Part shown: one piece after another, positions 11,801 to 23,082 of the stretch
Position numbering within the stretch: position 1 is the stretch's first letter
Layout of the letters: the number at the start of each line of letters is the position of its first letter
Origin: Halichoerus grypus
Taxonomy: Eukaryota > Chordata > Mammalia > Carnivora > Phocidae
Direction: 5' to 3'
Length of the DNA stretch: 64,000 nt
Assembly (NCBI RefSeq): GCF_964656455.1
Contig: NC_135723.1
Span: 102,687,283 to 102,751,282, forward strand
The notes under the pieces: model-generated
What the model was told of the DNA's origin: nothing
Database searches by the model: none
What the model saw: the letters and a program-made list of their open reading frames with translations, nothing else
Position numbers and translations under genes: made by a program

Positions 11801-13867
11801 GTAGTTACTCTGTAGTTTCGACTTTGAATTATTCATTCGGTTTTTTTATGGTTTTATGCGAATCACCCCAGACCACTGTTAATAAAACTTTTAAAAATCA
11901 GAGACAGATACAAAAATGGTTTCAAAGAAAGGATTTAAAAGCCTCTTAATTGAGGAGTGGCTTTGGAGCGTCTCATCAAGGTAGCCAAAGCCGACTGTGG
12001 GGCTTGCTCACTCCAAGTCCATTCCCTGCCGGGGCCTGGCTATGGTGTTCTGTAGCCAGCTTGAGATAATGGGCATAGAACTTCAAAATCTGGACTTTGG
12101 AGCCCGGTGTGAGATAAAACTTGATCATACCACTAATTCGTGCTCATTTAAAACAATGGAGTCTTCCCATGATTTTGGTAGCTTCCATGTATTTATATTG
12201 TTTTCCTGGTAGCAAGTAGAAATAAGAGAGGTTTTTTTTTTCTTTTCTTTCTTTCTCTTTCTTTTTTTTTACACAAACCCAGGACTGGCCCACCTGCAGT
12301 AGTCAGCAGAGTTCTGGAATCTGTGCTTTAGATGGCTTTGCTGTTCACACTGCGTGCCTGCAGTAGCCAAATGACTGACTTCAGTCCAGCTCCTGGATGC
12401 TGAATGATGCCGTTTGATTTAACAGATGTTTGACAACAGAAATTTATGGACTAGAAAAGCTGGTCCCAAGTTTACTGGAGGAAGCAAAATGGTTTTTTGT
12501 TTTTTTCCTGCCCTCTGGACTTTCTTTTGTTGATTACAGTGACTTGAAACAACCCCAACCTGATTATTTAAGAATAACCGAACTCAAGAAAGTCACTGTG
12601 ATGTAATAGAGCCAGGAGCAGGATGCATGGTTTTGCCCAGAGGTCACTTTCCTTTCCTTTGTGCCAGTTTTCTCCCCTATAACACTGGGGAGACATGTGT
12701 AAGTCACATCAGCTTGATTTTCTATCTGGGTTGTATAATTTCATCTCTCAGAAAGCTTTGTTTTAAATGTCAGTGTCCAGGCAACCCCCCCCCCCCGACT
12801 CCAGTTAAGTCAGTGTCACAGAGGGTGGGCTCACAATATCAATACATCTTTAAAAGGCTCCCCAGGTTATTCTAGTGGGCTGCCAAAATCAAGAACAATT
12901 ATACCATCTGAAGGTCCTTTCCGGCTCTAACATTCTATATACAAAGATTCTAATGATTACTTCTCACGGTAAAAGCACTACATAGTTTATATTGTGGTTG
13001 TGGTGGTTCTTCTTCCTATTCTGGTCATTTTAAGAGATGAGTAGTCGAAAGTGGTAAAACAAAGGATACCAAGGACTTAACCCCCCAAAGTGGCTTTTCA
13101 AGATAAAGACTTTGAATATCCTTGGTGTGGACCCAGCATCCAGTGGCCATCTGAATTTTTAATTCCCTGATGGGATATTTTTGGTCCTAAGAACAGTGAA
13201 CTCTAGTTTCAAGGGTATAAACCCAGTGAAAATAGTACTTTCTTCCAAATATAAGCTCGTCCCTGTTGCTGCTGAGCTCTGAGCAGGTGTTAGGGATACA
13301 GAGATGAGTGAGACCCAATCCTTGCTTTCATTCATTTACAGTCTAGGGGAGGTGAGAGAAAAAGAGTGGTTGTATGGTTTGGGGCTATCTAAATCGGATG
13401 TTGCTTGGCCAGGCAATTTTCTAGTCTGAGAAACTTTGCTAATGCACACAAAACTAGAAGGAGGACTTACCCCTCCCCATTCATTTTCCCACTTAAAGGT
13501 GAACGTTTCATTATGCCATCCATGTTTCTTTGGGACACCAAGATGTCTGAGAAGCACACGCCCTTCCGGACCTACGCCCACAGATGCTCTGATGGCACGA
13601 AGTGTTTATGCTGGTGTTTGACACACACACATCAGTATCTAAATACACAAAGCTACATTTACACATTTCAGAAAAGAACAAAATACAGTGGGGTATTTCA
13701 TAAGTAATGATGCAAGTTCAAAACCAAAATAAAACACTCACTAACTAACCTTTGATTCTTTTTCTGAGCGTCCAAGGCAGCCTTCATTTCGTGCTACTAC
13801 CTCTCTCTGTCCCAGGTTTGCCTCAAAACCTAAGCCTCAGTTGAGGTTTCTGCAGGTCTCGGAGGGC
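8886..13867. other. Mostly unique sequence with simple tracts
   Basis: Five kilobases with no recognisable exon. It contains A-rich runs at 9763-9806, a 24-base T run at 10674-10697, a T/C-rich tract at 12231-12270 and a C run at 12786-12796. Short stretches resembling MIR lie near 11170-11240 (ttgcttactgcccttcac, cccatctgtagagtgaatag). The stretch at 13275-13345 (gggatacagagatgagtgag) resembles an ancient L2-like repeat. Confidence 0.4.
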
Positions 13868-14030
13868 AAATGGTCTGGGTGGTTGGGTTCCTGTTGCAGC
13901 TTTGCCTCTCCGGAGTTGCATGAAATAGGCAAGCCATTTCCTTTCTGCGAACCTTTGTCTCTTACCCGTGATGCGATGAGGTTAGACTGGATTTCCGTAG
14001 GTCTCCTCTTAATGCCCTGTGATTGCTCCT
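13868..14030 (+). mobile_element. MIR-type SINE
   Basis: In plus orientation: a caagccatttcctttctgcg region, a ccgtgatgcgatgaggttag region and the tail gtaggtctcctcttaatgcc. This order matches the MIR/MIR3 core and 3' part (cttgggcaagtcacttc, tctgtaaaatgagg, aaggtcccttcc). It is well diverged. Confidence 0.55.
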
Positions 14031-14149
14031 GACCATCTTCTCCAGCTTGTCAGGCAGTAGGAAAGACCTTTGTAAAGCTCTTGATCCCAAGAGGCAGACA
14101 GGATAGCAATTCCTTCTCCTCACTGGAAAATCAAGGGACCAGCCTACCA

Positions 14150-14465
14150 GTGTAGTTTAGTAGAAAAGGCCTTGGCATTGCAGACAAGTGGGAATTTGAA
14201 TTAGGATTCTCGCACAATCTGTCTGTATCGTGTTAGGCAGGTCTCAACCTATCCGGACCCAAATTTCCTCCTTGAATTTGGATTCTCCCACAACCTATCT
14301 GTATCATGTTAGGCAGATCTCATCCTATCCGGACCCAAATTTCCTCCTCCGTGAGGTGAAGCAGGTAATATTGCCTTATGGTGGTGTTTGGGGGTGATGA
14401 TTCAACTTGATAATATGCATACTACGCATCTGTGCACATACGAGCACACAGTAGGATTACTGCTC
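14150..14465 (+). mobile_element. MIR with internal tandem duplication
   Basis: Plus-strand MIR: gtagtttagtagaaaaggcc at the head, then a region equivalent to the tctgtgcctcagtttcctc block, then ggtaatattgccttatggtg and tgattcaacttgataatatg. Its middle is present twice (14192-14271 and 14274-14347), which makes the element longer than a normal MIR. Confidence 0.65.
14192..14347 (+). repeat. Two-copy direct tandem duplication (~80 bp)
   Basis: Copy 1 is 14192-14271 and copy 2 is 14274-14347. They share gaatttg, gattctc, cacaa.ct.tctgtatc.tg, ttaggcag.tctca.cctat and ccggacccaaatttcctcc. Copy 2 lacks six bases near its start and has a handful of substitutions, so identity is about 90%. Confidence 0.9.
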
Positions 14466-16264
14466 ACTGTTGAGGGAGGCTGAGAGCAGCTATCGGCAAG
14501 ATGTTTCCTTCTCCAAGCTGGGGTCTCTGCTTAGTGGCTCTGTGATGGGAGGGGCCCCAGGGTTGCTGTGGGGCTTTCTGAGGAAGGAAAATACTACAGA
14601 TTAGCCTCCCAAGATAGTGGAGCAAATGACATCATAACATAGGTTGACATCAGCCAGCTAGGCCCCTCCCCTCCTCCTCCCAGTGAGCTGTCCTTGTATT
14701 TGAATCTCTGTCTGTGGTCTTTTTATCTTGGTGTGCGTCCTTTCACACAAACCAGGTCAACTGCTTTTCAGCTCTTGGAGGGAAACAAAGGAACAAAATA
14801 TAATACATTCGAACAATTGTGCATTTTCTGTGTCTCTACGGTTCAAATAACCAGTGATATTTTGCAGGGAGACATTTTGATGTTAGGGAGAACCAGCCAC
14901 GGCTCTTTATTTGGCCTCGAATGCTGTCCCTTTGGAGAAAGTTTTTAGTTTCTTTTTAACCAACACTCAAAAATTATTAATTTGGCTCTTTATTCATGAA
15001 CATTAAAAGCTGGAATTTAATAAATATTTTATGATCCTAAAGCTCAAACGCATATCGGATTGATGTTGAGGGATGAAGAGTTGAGGGCAGGGAAAAGGCC
15101 TCCTCTTTGCAGAATTTGCAAAATCGATGTAAAGTGGGCTTTCACTCACCTACTGAGGGTGTGACTACCATTGGCTAGAGCAGGATGGTGGAGTGGAGCT
15201 TCCTGGAATGCTGGCCTTGCCCTGGGAGGTCTCCAGGTCAGCTAGAGGATCGTACCTCTCGCTCCCTTCCCAGGTGAGCATGCCTGCGGGCCAGGGGAGG
15301 AAGCCGGAGCTGATAGTAGCACCATCAGTTCATCCAGGAATGCCAAGCCTTCAAAGAAACACAGCAGCTCTTCCTTCTCGGAAGGTGAGGGGTTCCTGGG
15401 CTGGAATGGGTTTTTGAAAATCTGATGTCAGGCTTGGAATAAGCAGGCGAGTCCTTCTGTCTTCTCTTCACTGCCAGCAAAGACAGGGCTTAAGTACACA
15501 CTTCACACTGTGTAATTTTTTCTGCAAATATGTTCAGGAACTTAACTGCAGTGTTGGTTTTCTTTAAAGATTTTTTTTTCCCTTCCCCTAGTGAACCAGA
15601 ACAGATTATTTGGGTTTGCTATCAATTAAACAGATGGATGGACCTTTCTGATGGGCTAAAAGAACAGAACTAGGATAAATAGGGCCGTTTTTTTCCAAAG
15701 GTCTAAAAAGCACATGAATTCACTTGTGTGCTGGCAAGAACTGTTACTTCTTAAAGAAAAAAGAACACCGAGGAGATTTTTCATGGGGTGATCTTCAAAG
15801 AACTGTTCCTCACCAACAAAATCTTTAAGAAGACTACATTTCCTTGTCCTCATGTTGGAACCAAGAAAGTTTCTATAATCAGGCACTTTAAAAGAAAATG
15901 TGCTGAATATTTTATAAGGGGAAACATTCATATATGAGCTATAAATTCTCAGATGACAACCAAAGAGCAACTGATAGGGTTGTAGAGAAGCCCAGTGAAC
16001 AAACTTGCAAACTGGGGAGTCTGTTGATATTTTAACATCAGCAGAGTGATTGGAGATTCTGTGCTTTGATTGTGGATGTCATTTTCTGCAAATGTTGCCT
16101 GGACCAAGTCATTGACTGGAAAAACGAGTACGTGAAATAGAAAGATACTTGTAAGATTTATAAAACATTACAATTTAAACATGGTATTGACATCTTAATG
16201 AAGAAAAGGTGGATGATTATCCTTGACAGTGCGTATGTAGAGAATGCAGGTAGATGGACTTTTT
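14466..16264. other. Unique sequence, nothing recognised
   Basis: Unique-looking DNA with short frames only. The minus-strand frame at 15656-15970 (104 codons) has no recognisable motif. I see no clear repeat, exon or RNA gene. Confidence 0.4.
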
Positions 16265-16378
16265 AGGGTAACTTGAGTGGTCAGCTGCCCTATCTGTAAA
16301 ATAGTGATAAGATTACTTATCCTGTGAGATTTTGTGAGAAATAAGTGAGATCACAAATGTAATGTGCAAGCACAGGCC
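16265..16378 (+). mobile_element. MIR fragment
   Basis: Contains cctatctgtaaaatagtgat, then gagattttgtgagaaataag and tgagatcac, matching the cctcatctgtaaaatgggga and gttgtgaggattaaatgaga blocks of MIR in plus orientation. Confidence 0.65.
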
Positions 16379-16487
16379 TTTCACTCTACTCTTTCCTTTT
16401 TCTGTGGACCCTAGCCCATAATTAATCATTAGCTACAGCATGGAGACTATGGGTGTTTGTGCTAAGTAAATAACCATCGAATGGTGG

Positions 16488-16488
16488 A

Positions 16489-16532
<44 letters not shown>

Positions 16533-16815
16533 GTGGGTGGATGGGTAGGTGGGTGGATGGGTAGGTGGGTGGATAGGTATTTGGATGAGCGAGTGGATGG
16601 ATGGATAGGTGGATGAATGGGTGGGTGGATGGATGGGTGGGTGGTGGATGGATGGGTAGATGGGTGGGTGAATGGATAGGTAGATGGGTGGGTGTGTGGG
16701 TGGCTGAATGGGTGGATGGATGAGTAGATGGGTGGGTGGGTGGGTGGATGGGTGGTTTGGTGGATGGGCAGGTTGGTGGATGGGTGGATGGACAGGTAGA
16801 TGGGCGGGTAGATGG
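16488..16815. repeat. Compound GATA / GGTGGATG satellite
   Basis: A (GATA)n microsatellite (gatagatagata from about 16490 to 16531) passes directly into about 285 bases of degenerate ggtgggtggatg units with variants ggtaggtgggtggatg and ggcaggttggtgga. The plus strand is G-rich. The block gggtgggtgggtggg at 16730-16744 is a canonical four-tract G-quadruplex motif with one-base loops. Confidence 0.95.
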
Positions 16816-19428
16816 ATGAAGCTAGCTTAAATCCAGTTTATTGTATACATTAAAATTTATGATTGCATATGAATCACTTAAGAATTCATCAAGTTTATTT
16901 TTAATCAGTTGCATGTACTTCAGCCTCATTGCTGATATTAACATTACCATATTATCTAAAAATATCAGAAAAGATTTCCTTTCCTCTGTTTTTGTTCTTG
17001 CCTGGCCCTCTTTAGGAATATATGTATTTTTCCTCTTTAGGAATATTAACATCATTAGGTAGTTTGGCTATTAGCCATTATATGTAGACATTATATATGC
17101 AGTGTTTGTTATTCACCTTTGAATTTAAGATAGCTCTTTGATTTAGGAAGCTGAGTATGTCTGCTCTACAATTTATCAGTTAGGAAAAGAAGGCAGGAAA
17201 AAAAAAGAAAGCAAGGACTTAACCTTAGCCTTTTAGGGGACAGATGCTGGTAGATTTCTGTCCCTTAATGTTTGAGTGTCTCCCTCCTGTCTTTAGCTGC
17301 AGGAATGCTGAGAGTGAGGTAAAGAGGATTTTGAGGAGCCCTGTAGATCATGATGCCTTGTCTGCAAAGATTTTAAAAACAAAGTCTCCAGCTGAGTGGG
17401 AAGTTATCATTGAATTTCTTTTTAACATTGAACTTCTGGGGTTTTTTTGCAGTTATAGAGCTTGTTGATAGCATCAGTTATTCCTTACTAAAACTCTGAT
17501 TTCCTACTTGATGAGCTCACCAGTGAATAACAAGCTTCTCCCATCTCTAAAGTGCCCCAAATTTGATCCCTCAAAAGCTAGCTCATACTTTCCTACTACT
17601 TAACCGATGTTTCATTCCCCAACTGTTTCTCGGTACCAGGCATCCAGAACATTCAGACAGAGGCATGAAGAAGACCCTGGCTGGACTTGCATTTGGCACA
17701 GGAATTTAGCACAAAAAAGTGGGGTACCGTGTGTAAGGTGCCAGGTAGAGAGAGGGATAAAGTGCTCTCGAAATACCCAAACAGGACAATTCATGTTGTG
17801 TGGAAGGCAGGGAGCTTGGAGGAAGATCACCAAGAGGAGATACTTCAATTAGATGCTTAAAAATAAGTTAAAAAAAAAAAATCCCTGCATGGACCAAATG
17901 GAGTCCAAGTAGAGAAAACGGTGTGATTCAAGGCATCAAAACATGAAATTTTATAGAGTCTTATGCAAACAAGCATATTGCACTCCAGCTAGTGAGGTAG
18001 GTGTTTAAGGTGGAGAGTTGGAGTTGGGGTTTGGGGGTGCCTGGAACGGCCTGAGGCCAGGTGGTAGGCACATCCATGTCAGTGAGCACGAGGAATTTGA
18101 GAGCTGTTGAGCGCATGAACCATTTCCAGTTGTAAACTTGTAAGTTCCTGCATGTTCCCTTGACGGTTCAGTAAATCATAACACTTGCAGATAATTATTC
18201 CTATATATACATATACTTAGGTGAACAAACTGAAGGTTCTTAGGCATTTTTACCTTCTGTTGCCGTGGAGGAGCTAACCGAGGATGCATATGGGTTGCAG
18301 GGAGTCCTTGTGCATGGCTATTTACATGCAAATTTCAATACCAGATTGAAAATGATGGAATGATTTTGCTATAAATAAAACATACATTATACTTTCAGAT
18401 TCTCTTCAGGGTCTGTTATTGAGCATTACCTGTGTGTGCAGACATGTGCGAGGAATCTTGGGGGCAATGATAGAACCAGGAAGAAACAGCATTCGTATGT
18501 GCAATAAATAGATGCCCATTTTACATACCAGTTAGTATATATTTGTTGTTTGACATTTTATACTCTTGTATTCTTCCTGGAGAAGCAAGGGTTGGATATT
18601 TGTTGGAGCAAAACTGATATAGAGTGGCTAAGTTTTGATTAAAGCCTTAAATGGTGGGTAAAATTTTGATAAACAGAAACTTGGTTGAGGGGATATGAGG
18701 AATCAGGTCAAACGGAGGGACACAGCCCAGAGAGCGTATGTCTCGAAATGGGCTGGCTGAAGCAGAGGCTGCGTGTTATGTGTCGGCAGGAACGGTGAAC
18801 AAGTTTGAAGTGTGGGGTTACGACATGAGTTTGGGAGGTCTTAAACCCTGTGTTCTCACTGCTGGTCTCACACATTTGATGTCTCCCATGGGAGACAGTC
18901 CCCACGGAGGAGGAGTCCTCCATGAATGGAGAAACCAGGATCTGCGAAGGACGGGAAGAGAGACGTTACCAGAGTTAATACGCTCAAGTTCAAGCAGAAA
19001 TACCAAAGTCAAAGGGAAATAAATGATCCATCTCTGCCTCCTAGGCAGGGTAGGACAATTCAGGCATTCCCGTGTGCCCCTGCTCAGTGTGCGGGCACCT
19101 CAGAGCTTTGGATGGGCCTCGAGAGCCAGAGAAGCTTAAAGCCTCAGTCTTCCTGCCTCTGAAGCACAATGGTGTAAATATATAAAATAGCTTTTTTTTT
19201 TTTTTTTTTTTTTTCTGAAGGAAGACCTTGTGGCCAGTTTGAGTTAGCTCTGATGGCATCTGGGAAAAAGGATTACTCATCAGAGAAGCTGCTTAACCCC
19301 GGAGAAAAACTGTCTGTATTCCTAAGATACTGCTCACTTTGATAAGATTTTATGTTTTTTTCTTAAATGTTTATCACTGTGGAACATAGAAATCCATCCC
19401 ATTTCCAGGTGCTATGGTGCTGGTGTTT
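16816..19428. other. Unique and ancient-repeat DNA, no genes seen
   Basis: AT-rich to mixed sequence. An A-run lies at 17869-17881 and a long T run at 19192-19214. The stretches 18415-18480 (ttgagcattacctgtgtgtg) and about 18640-18830 look like old L2-like relics but are too diverged to assign. Frames are short and overlap on both strands. Confidence 0.4.
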
Positions 19429-19443
19429 GAAAAACCAGTATGT
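19429..19443. repeat. Target-site duplication of inverted L1, left copy
   Basis: gaaaaaccagtatgt, identical at 15 of 15 bases to 21614-21628. The flanking ggtgttt|gaaaaacc gives a minus-strand nick site near ttttc/aaa, close to the L1 endonuclease preference. Confidence 0.95.
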
Positions 19444-20329
19444 TGTGCAGAAGCTTTTTATCTTGATGAAGTCCCAATAGTTCATTCTTGCTTTTGTTTC
19501 TCTTTCCTTTGGAAACGTGTCTAGCAAGAATTTGCAGCAGCCAAGGTCAAAGAGATTGCTGCCTGTGTTCTCCTCTAGGATGTTGATGGCTTCCGGTCTC
19601 ACATTTAGGTCCTTCATCCATTTTGAGTCTATTTTTGTGTATGGTGTAAGGAAATGGTCCAGTTTCATTCTTCTGCATTTGGCTGTCCAATTTTCCCAAA
19701 CCACTTGTTGAAGAGACTGTCTTTTTTCGGATATTCTTTCCTGTTTTGTGGAAGGTTATTAGTTGACCATAGAATTAAGGGTCCATTTCTGGGTTCTCTG
19801 TTCTGTTCCATTGATCAATGTGTCTGTTTTTGTGCCAGTAGCATGCTGTCTTGATGATCACAGCTTTGTAATAGAGCCTGAAGTCCAGAATTGTGATGCC
19901 ACCAACTTTGGTTTTCTTTTTCAACGTTCCTTTAGCTATTTGGGGTCTTTTCTGGTTCCATACAAATTTTAGGATTGTTTGTTCCAGTTCTGTGAAAAAT
20001 GCTGGTGTTATTTTGAGAGGGATTGGTTTGGATGTGTAGATTGTTTTGGGTATTACACACATTTTAACATATTTGTTCTTCCAATCCATGAGCATGGAAT
20101 GTTTTTCCATTTCTTTTGTCAGTTTCTTTCTTTATTTTTTTCCTTTCTCAATTTCTTTCATAAGTGTTCTATTGTTTTTAGGGTACAGATCTTTTACCTC
20201 TTTGGTTAGGTTTATTCCTAGGTATCTTATGGTTTTCAGTTCAATTGTAAATGAGATCGATTCCTCCCTGCTGCTTCATTATTGGTGTATAAAAATTCAA
20301 TAGACTTCTGTGTGTTGATATTATATCTT
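19444..20329 (-). pseudogene. L1 ORF2 fragment, inverted 5' segment
   Basis: The minus strand encodes the ORF2 region from late reverse transcriptase into the post-RT linker. Readable pieces include [58 protein letters not shown] and MNYWDFIKIKSFC, all typical of L1 ORF2. The frame is broken into at least two parts. The catalytic FADD-type motif lies upstream and is not included. Confidence 0.9.
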
Positions 20330-20935
20330 AAGGAAACAGTCAACAAAACTAAAAGGCAACCTATGGAATGGGAGAAGATATTTGCAAACAACATATCTGA
20401 TAAAGGGTTAGTATCCAAAATCTTTAAAGAACTTAACAAACTTAATACCCCAAACCCAAAAAATCCAGTCAAGAAATGGGCAGAAGACATGAACAGACAT
20501 TTCTCCAAAGAGGACATACAAATGGCTACTAGACAGATTTAAAAAGGCTCAACATCACTCATCATCAGGGAAATACAGATCAAAACCACAATGAAATGAC
20601 CCCTCACACCAGTCAGAATGGCTAAAATTAGCAAGTCAGGAAATGACAGACATTGGTGAGGATACAGAGAAAGGGGAATCCTCCTACACTTTTGGTGGGA
20701 ATGCAAACTGGTGCAGCCACTCTGGAGAACAGTATGGAGGTTCCTCAAAAAGTTAAAAATAGAACTGCCCTATGACCCAGCAATTGCACTACTGGGTATT
20801 TATTCAGAGGATATAAACATAGTGATTCAAGGAGGTACATGCACCCCAATGTTTATAGCAGCAATGTCCACAATAGCCCAAATATGGAAAGAGCCCAAAT
20901 GTCCATGGATGGATGAATGGATAAAGACATAAGAT
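20330..20935 (+). pseudogene. L1 ORF2 C-terminus, sense segment
   Basis: The plus strand encodes the ORF2 C-terminal end, with pieces [31 protein letters not shown] and CPWMDEWIKT ahead of a stop at 20930-20932. One break (a stop near 20540) separates the pieces. The 20282-20542 frame runs across the inversion junction, so its first 16 or so residues are antisense noise. Confidence 0.9.
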
Positions 20936-20937
20936 TT

Positions 20938-20999
20938 ACGTGTGTGTGTGTGTGTGTGTGTGTGTATGCATGCGCATGCGTGCATGTGTGTGTGTGTGT
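20938..20999. repeat. (TG)n / alternating purine-pyrimidine tract
   Basis: Sixty-two bases alternate purine and pyrimidine without a break: acgtgtgtg..., then atgcatgcgcatgcgtgcatg, then gtgtgtgt. It replaces the short TA/CA stretch normally found at this point in the L1 3'UTR. The geometry favours Z-DNA. Confidence 0.95.
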
Positions 21000-21022
21000 C
21001 AGAATATTACTCAGCCATCAAA

Positions 21023-21223
21023 AAAGAATGAGGGGCGCCTGGGTGGCTCAGTCATTAAGCGTCTGCCTTCGACTTGGGTCATGATCTGAGGGTCCTGGGA
21101 TCAAGCCCCGCATAGGGCTCTCCACTCAGAGACAAGTCTGCTTCTCCCTCTCCCTCTGTGATCTCTCTCGCTTTCACTCTCTCTCGAATGAATAAATAAA
21201 ATCTTTTTTTAAAGAAAGAATGA
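21023..21223 (+). mobile_element. Carnivore tRNA-Lys SINE nested in L1
   Basis: The body at 21032-21214 begins ggggcgcctgggtggctcag, has the tRNA-like A box (ggctcagtcattaagc) and B box area (gggatcaagccccgc), then a ctctccctctccctctg pyrimidine stretch and aataaataaaatcttt tail. It is flanked by aaagaatga at 21023-21031 and 21215-21223. Removing it restores a continuous L1 3' end (tcagccatca...aatgaaatcttgcc). It is therefore younger than the host L1. Confidence 0.95.
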
Positions 21224-21613
21224 AATCTTGCCATTTGCCATGATGGAACTAGAGGGTATTATGCCAAGCAAAATAAGTCAGTCAGAGAATGACAAATACC
21301 ATATGATTTCACTTATATGTAGAATTTAAGAAACAAAACAGATGAACATAGGGGAAGGGAAGGAAAAATTTAAAAAAAGATAAAAACAGAGAGAGACAAA
21401 CCATAAGAGACGTAACTCTAGAGAACAAACTGAGGGTTGCTGGAGGGGACGTGAGTGGGGGGATGGGGCATCTGGGTGATGGACATTAAGGAGGGCACTT
21501 GAAGGAATGAGCACTGAGTTGTTATATGCAACTGATGAATCACTAAACTCTACCCTTGAAACTAGTACATTATATGTTAACTAACTTGAATTTAAATAAA
21601 ATTAAAAAAAAAA

Positions 21614-21628
21614 GAAAAACCAGTATGT
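21614..21628. repeat. Target-site duplication of inverted L1, right copy
   Basis: gaaaaaccagtatgt, identical to 19429-19443 and directly after the A-tail. Confidence 0.95.
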
Positions 21629-21829
21629 CATTTCCTCCTGATAAAGGCAACTTGTATATATTTGTAGGTACAAGTTAAAGACACATGGAAATCAGGGTGT
21701 CAGTACAATACAACCAGAGGGTGAAATAAAAGGGGAGATTATCAGAAAAATCAAGATTAAAAGATATGGATCATATGTATAGAATTCTAATTATCTTTTT
21801 GAACAGCTAAATGATGTCTGGGGCAGATA

Positions 21830-22712
21830 AATGACTTACAACAAACTACCCATATTTAAAGTATACAATTTGATAAGCTTTGGCATATGTATATATCCAG
21901 AAACCAGCCCCATGATTGAGATAATGAATGCATCATGGTCCCTAACAGTTTCCTTGTGCCCCTCACTCTGGGCCCCGCCCCAGGAAGCCAGCAATCACCC
22001 CTCAGCCACCATGGGTTAGCATGCCTTTCCTAGAACTGTATACACATGGGATCAAGGAGTGTGCATTCTTTTATAATCAAGTATCTTTCGTTTGTCCTCC
22101 TAATGGAGGTGTAGAGATACTATATTATGGTTTTGTTTCCATGTCCCTAATGAGGAATGTTGTTGAAAACCTTTTCATGGACTTACTTGTCATCTGTGTA
22201 TCTGCTTTGGAGAAGTGTCTGTTCAGATCTATAGTCCATTCTATAATTGAGGTTTTGTTTTGTTTTCTTATTATTGAATTTCAAGAGTTCTTTATATATT
22301 CTGGATACAGATCCTTTGGCTGATAGGTGATTGGCACATATTTTCTCCCAAATTGTAGCTTTTCTTTTCATTCCCTTCTGATAGAAGGTTTTTATCTTGA
22401 TGCCATCCAGTTTACCAGTTGGTTCTCCAAGGGATCCTGCTTTTGGGGACATATTTAAGAAGTCTTTGTCTAATATAAGGTCACAAAGATTTTCTCCTGT
22501 CTTTCTTCTAGAAGTCTTATAAGTTTAGGTTTTATGTTTAGACCTTACAGTCATTTTGAGATAGCTTTTGTATGTCATATGAAGTATGGATTAAAGTTCT
22601 TTTTTTTTTTTTTTTTTGCATATGGATACCCAGTGTTCCAACACCATTTCTTAAAACGACTACCTTTCTCCACAAAATATGGTAACAATAGCATATTTGG
22701 TATAAAAACTTC
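21830..22712 (-). mobile_element. Old L1M fragment, minus strand
   Basis: Antisense L1M 3'UTR (aagtatacaatttgataagc, ccagaaaccagccccatgat, ttagcatgcctttcctagaa) followed by antisense ORF2 C-terminal sequence from about 22130 to 22712 (ttatatattctggatacaga, tagcttttcttttcattccc, catccagtttaccagttgg). A 19-base T run interrupts it at 22600. It is much more diverged than its neighbours and is the site into which the composite L1 at 22727 inserted. Confidence 0.8.
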
Positions 22713-22726
22713 CAGAGTCACACTTC
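22713..22726. repeat. Target-site duplication of composite L1, left copy
   Basis: cagagtcacacttc, identical to 24121-24134 (14 of 14 bases). Confidence 0.93.
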
Positions 22727-22808
22727 TCTTCCTTCCTTCCTTCCTTCCTTCCAAGAGCATGGGGGGAGGGGCAGAGAAAGGGGGGAGTGAGAATCTCTTT
22801 TTTTTTTT

Positions 22809-23082
22809 ACTTTTATTAAGTTATGTTAGTCACCATACAGTACATCATTAGTTCTTGATGTAGTGTCCCATGATTCATTGTTTGCGTATAACACCCAGTG
22901 CTCCATGCAGTACGTGCCCTCCTTAATACCCATCACTGGGCTAACCCATCCCCCTCCCCCCTCCCCTCTGAAACCCTCAGTTTACTTCTCTAAGTCCATA
23001 GTCTTTCATGGTTCATCTCCCCCTCCGATTTCCACCCCCTTCATTTTTCCCTTCCTTCTCCTAATGTCCTCCATGCTATTCC
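22809..23082 (-). repeat. L1 3'UTR copy A of tandem pair
   Basis: About 274 bases from ttatgttagtcaccatac to ctccatgctattcc on the plus strand. Copy B repeats the same order at about 23101-23368. The copies differ at many positions (for example agtgtcccatgattc versus ggtgatccacgatcc), so they are not a recent exact duplication. Confidence 0.9.

Larger units (their letters stand above)
19444..21613 (+). mobile_element. 5'-inverted (twin-primed) LINE-1 insertion
   Basis: One insertion made of two L1 pieces in opposite orientation. Positions 19444-20329 are antisense ORF2 and positions 20330-21613 are sense ORF2 C-terminus plus 3'UTR and an A-tail. In L1 coordinates the inverted piece ends at cttctgcaca and the sense piece starts at aaggaaacag, which lie only a few bases apart in L1. 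A perfect 15-bp duplication flanks the whole. This is the signature of twin priming during target-primed reverse transcription. A SINE (21032-21214) was later inserted into the sense part. Confidence 0.93.

Noticed and set aside
16488..16815. CRISPR-like regular repeats
   Set aside because: The units are short, degenerate and directly adjacent, with no spacers. It is a satellite in animal DNA.
20282..20542. 86-codon frame across the L1 inversion junction as a fusion gene
   Set aside because: Its first part is antisense L1 read by chance, and only the second part is ORF2.
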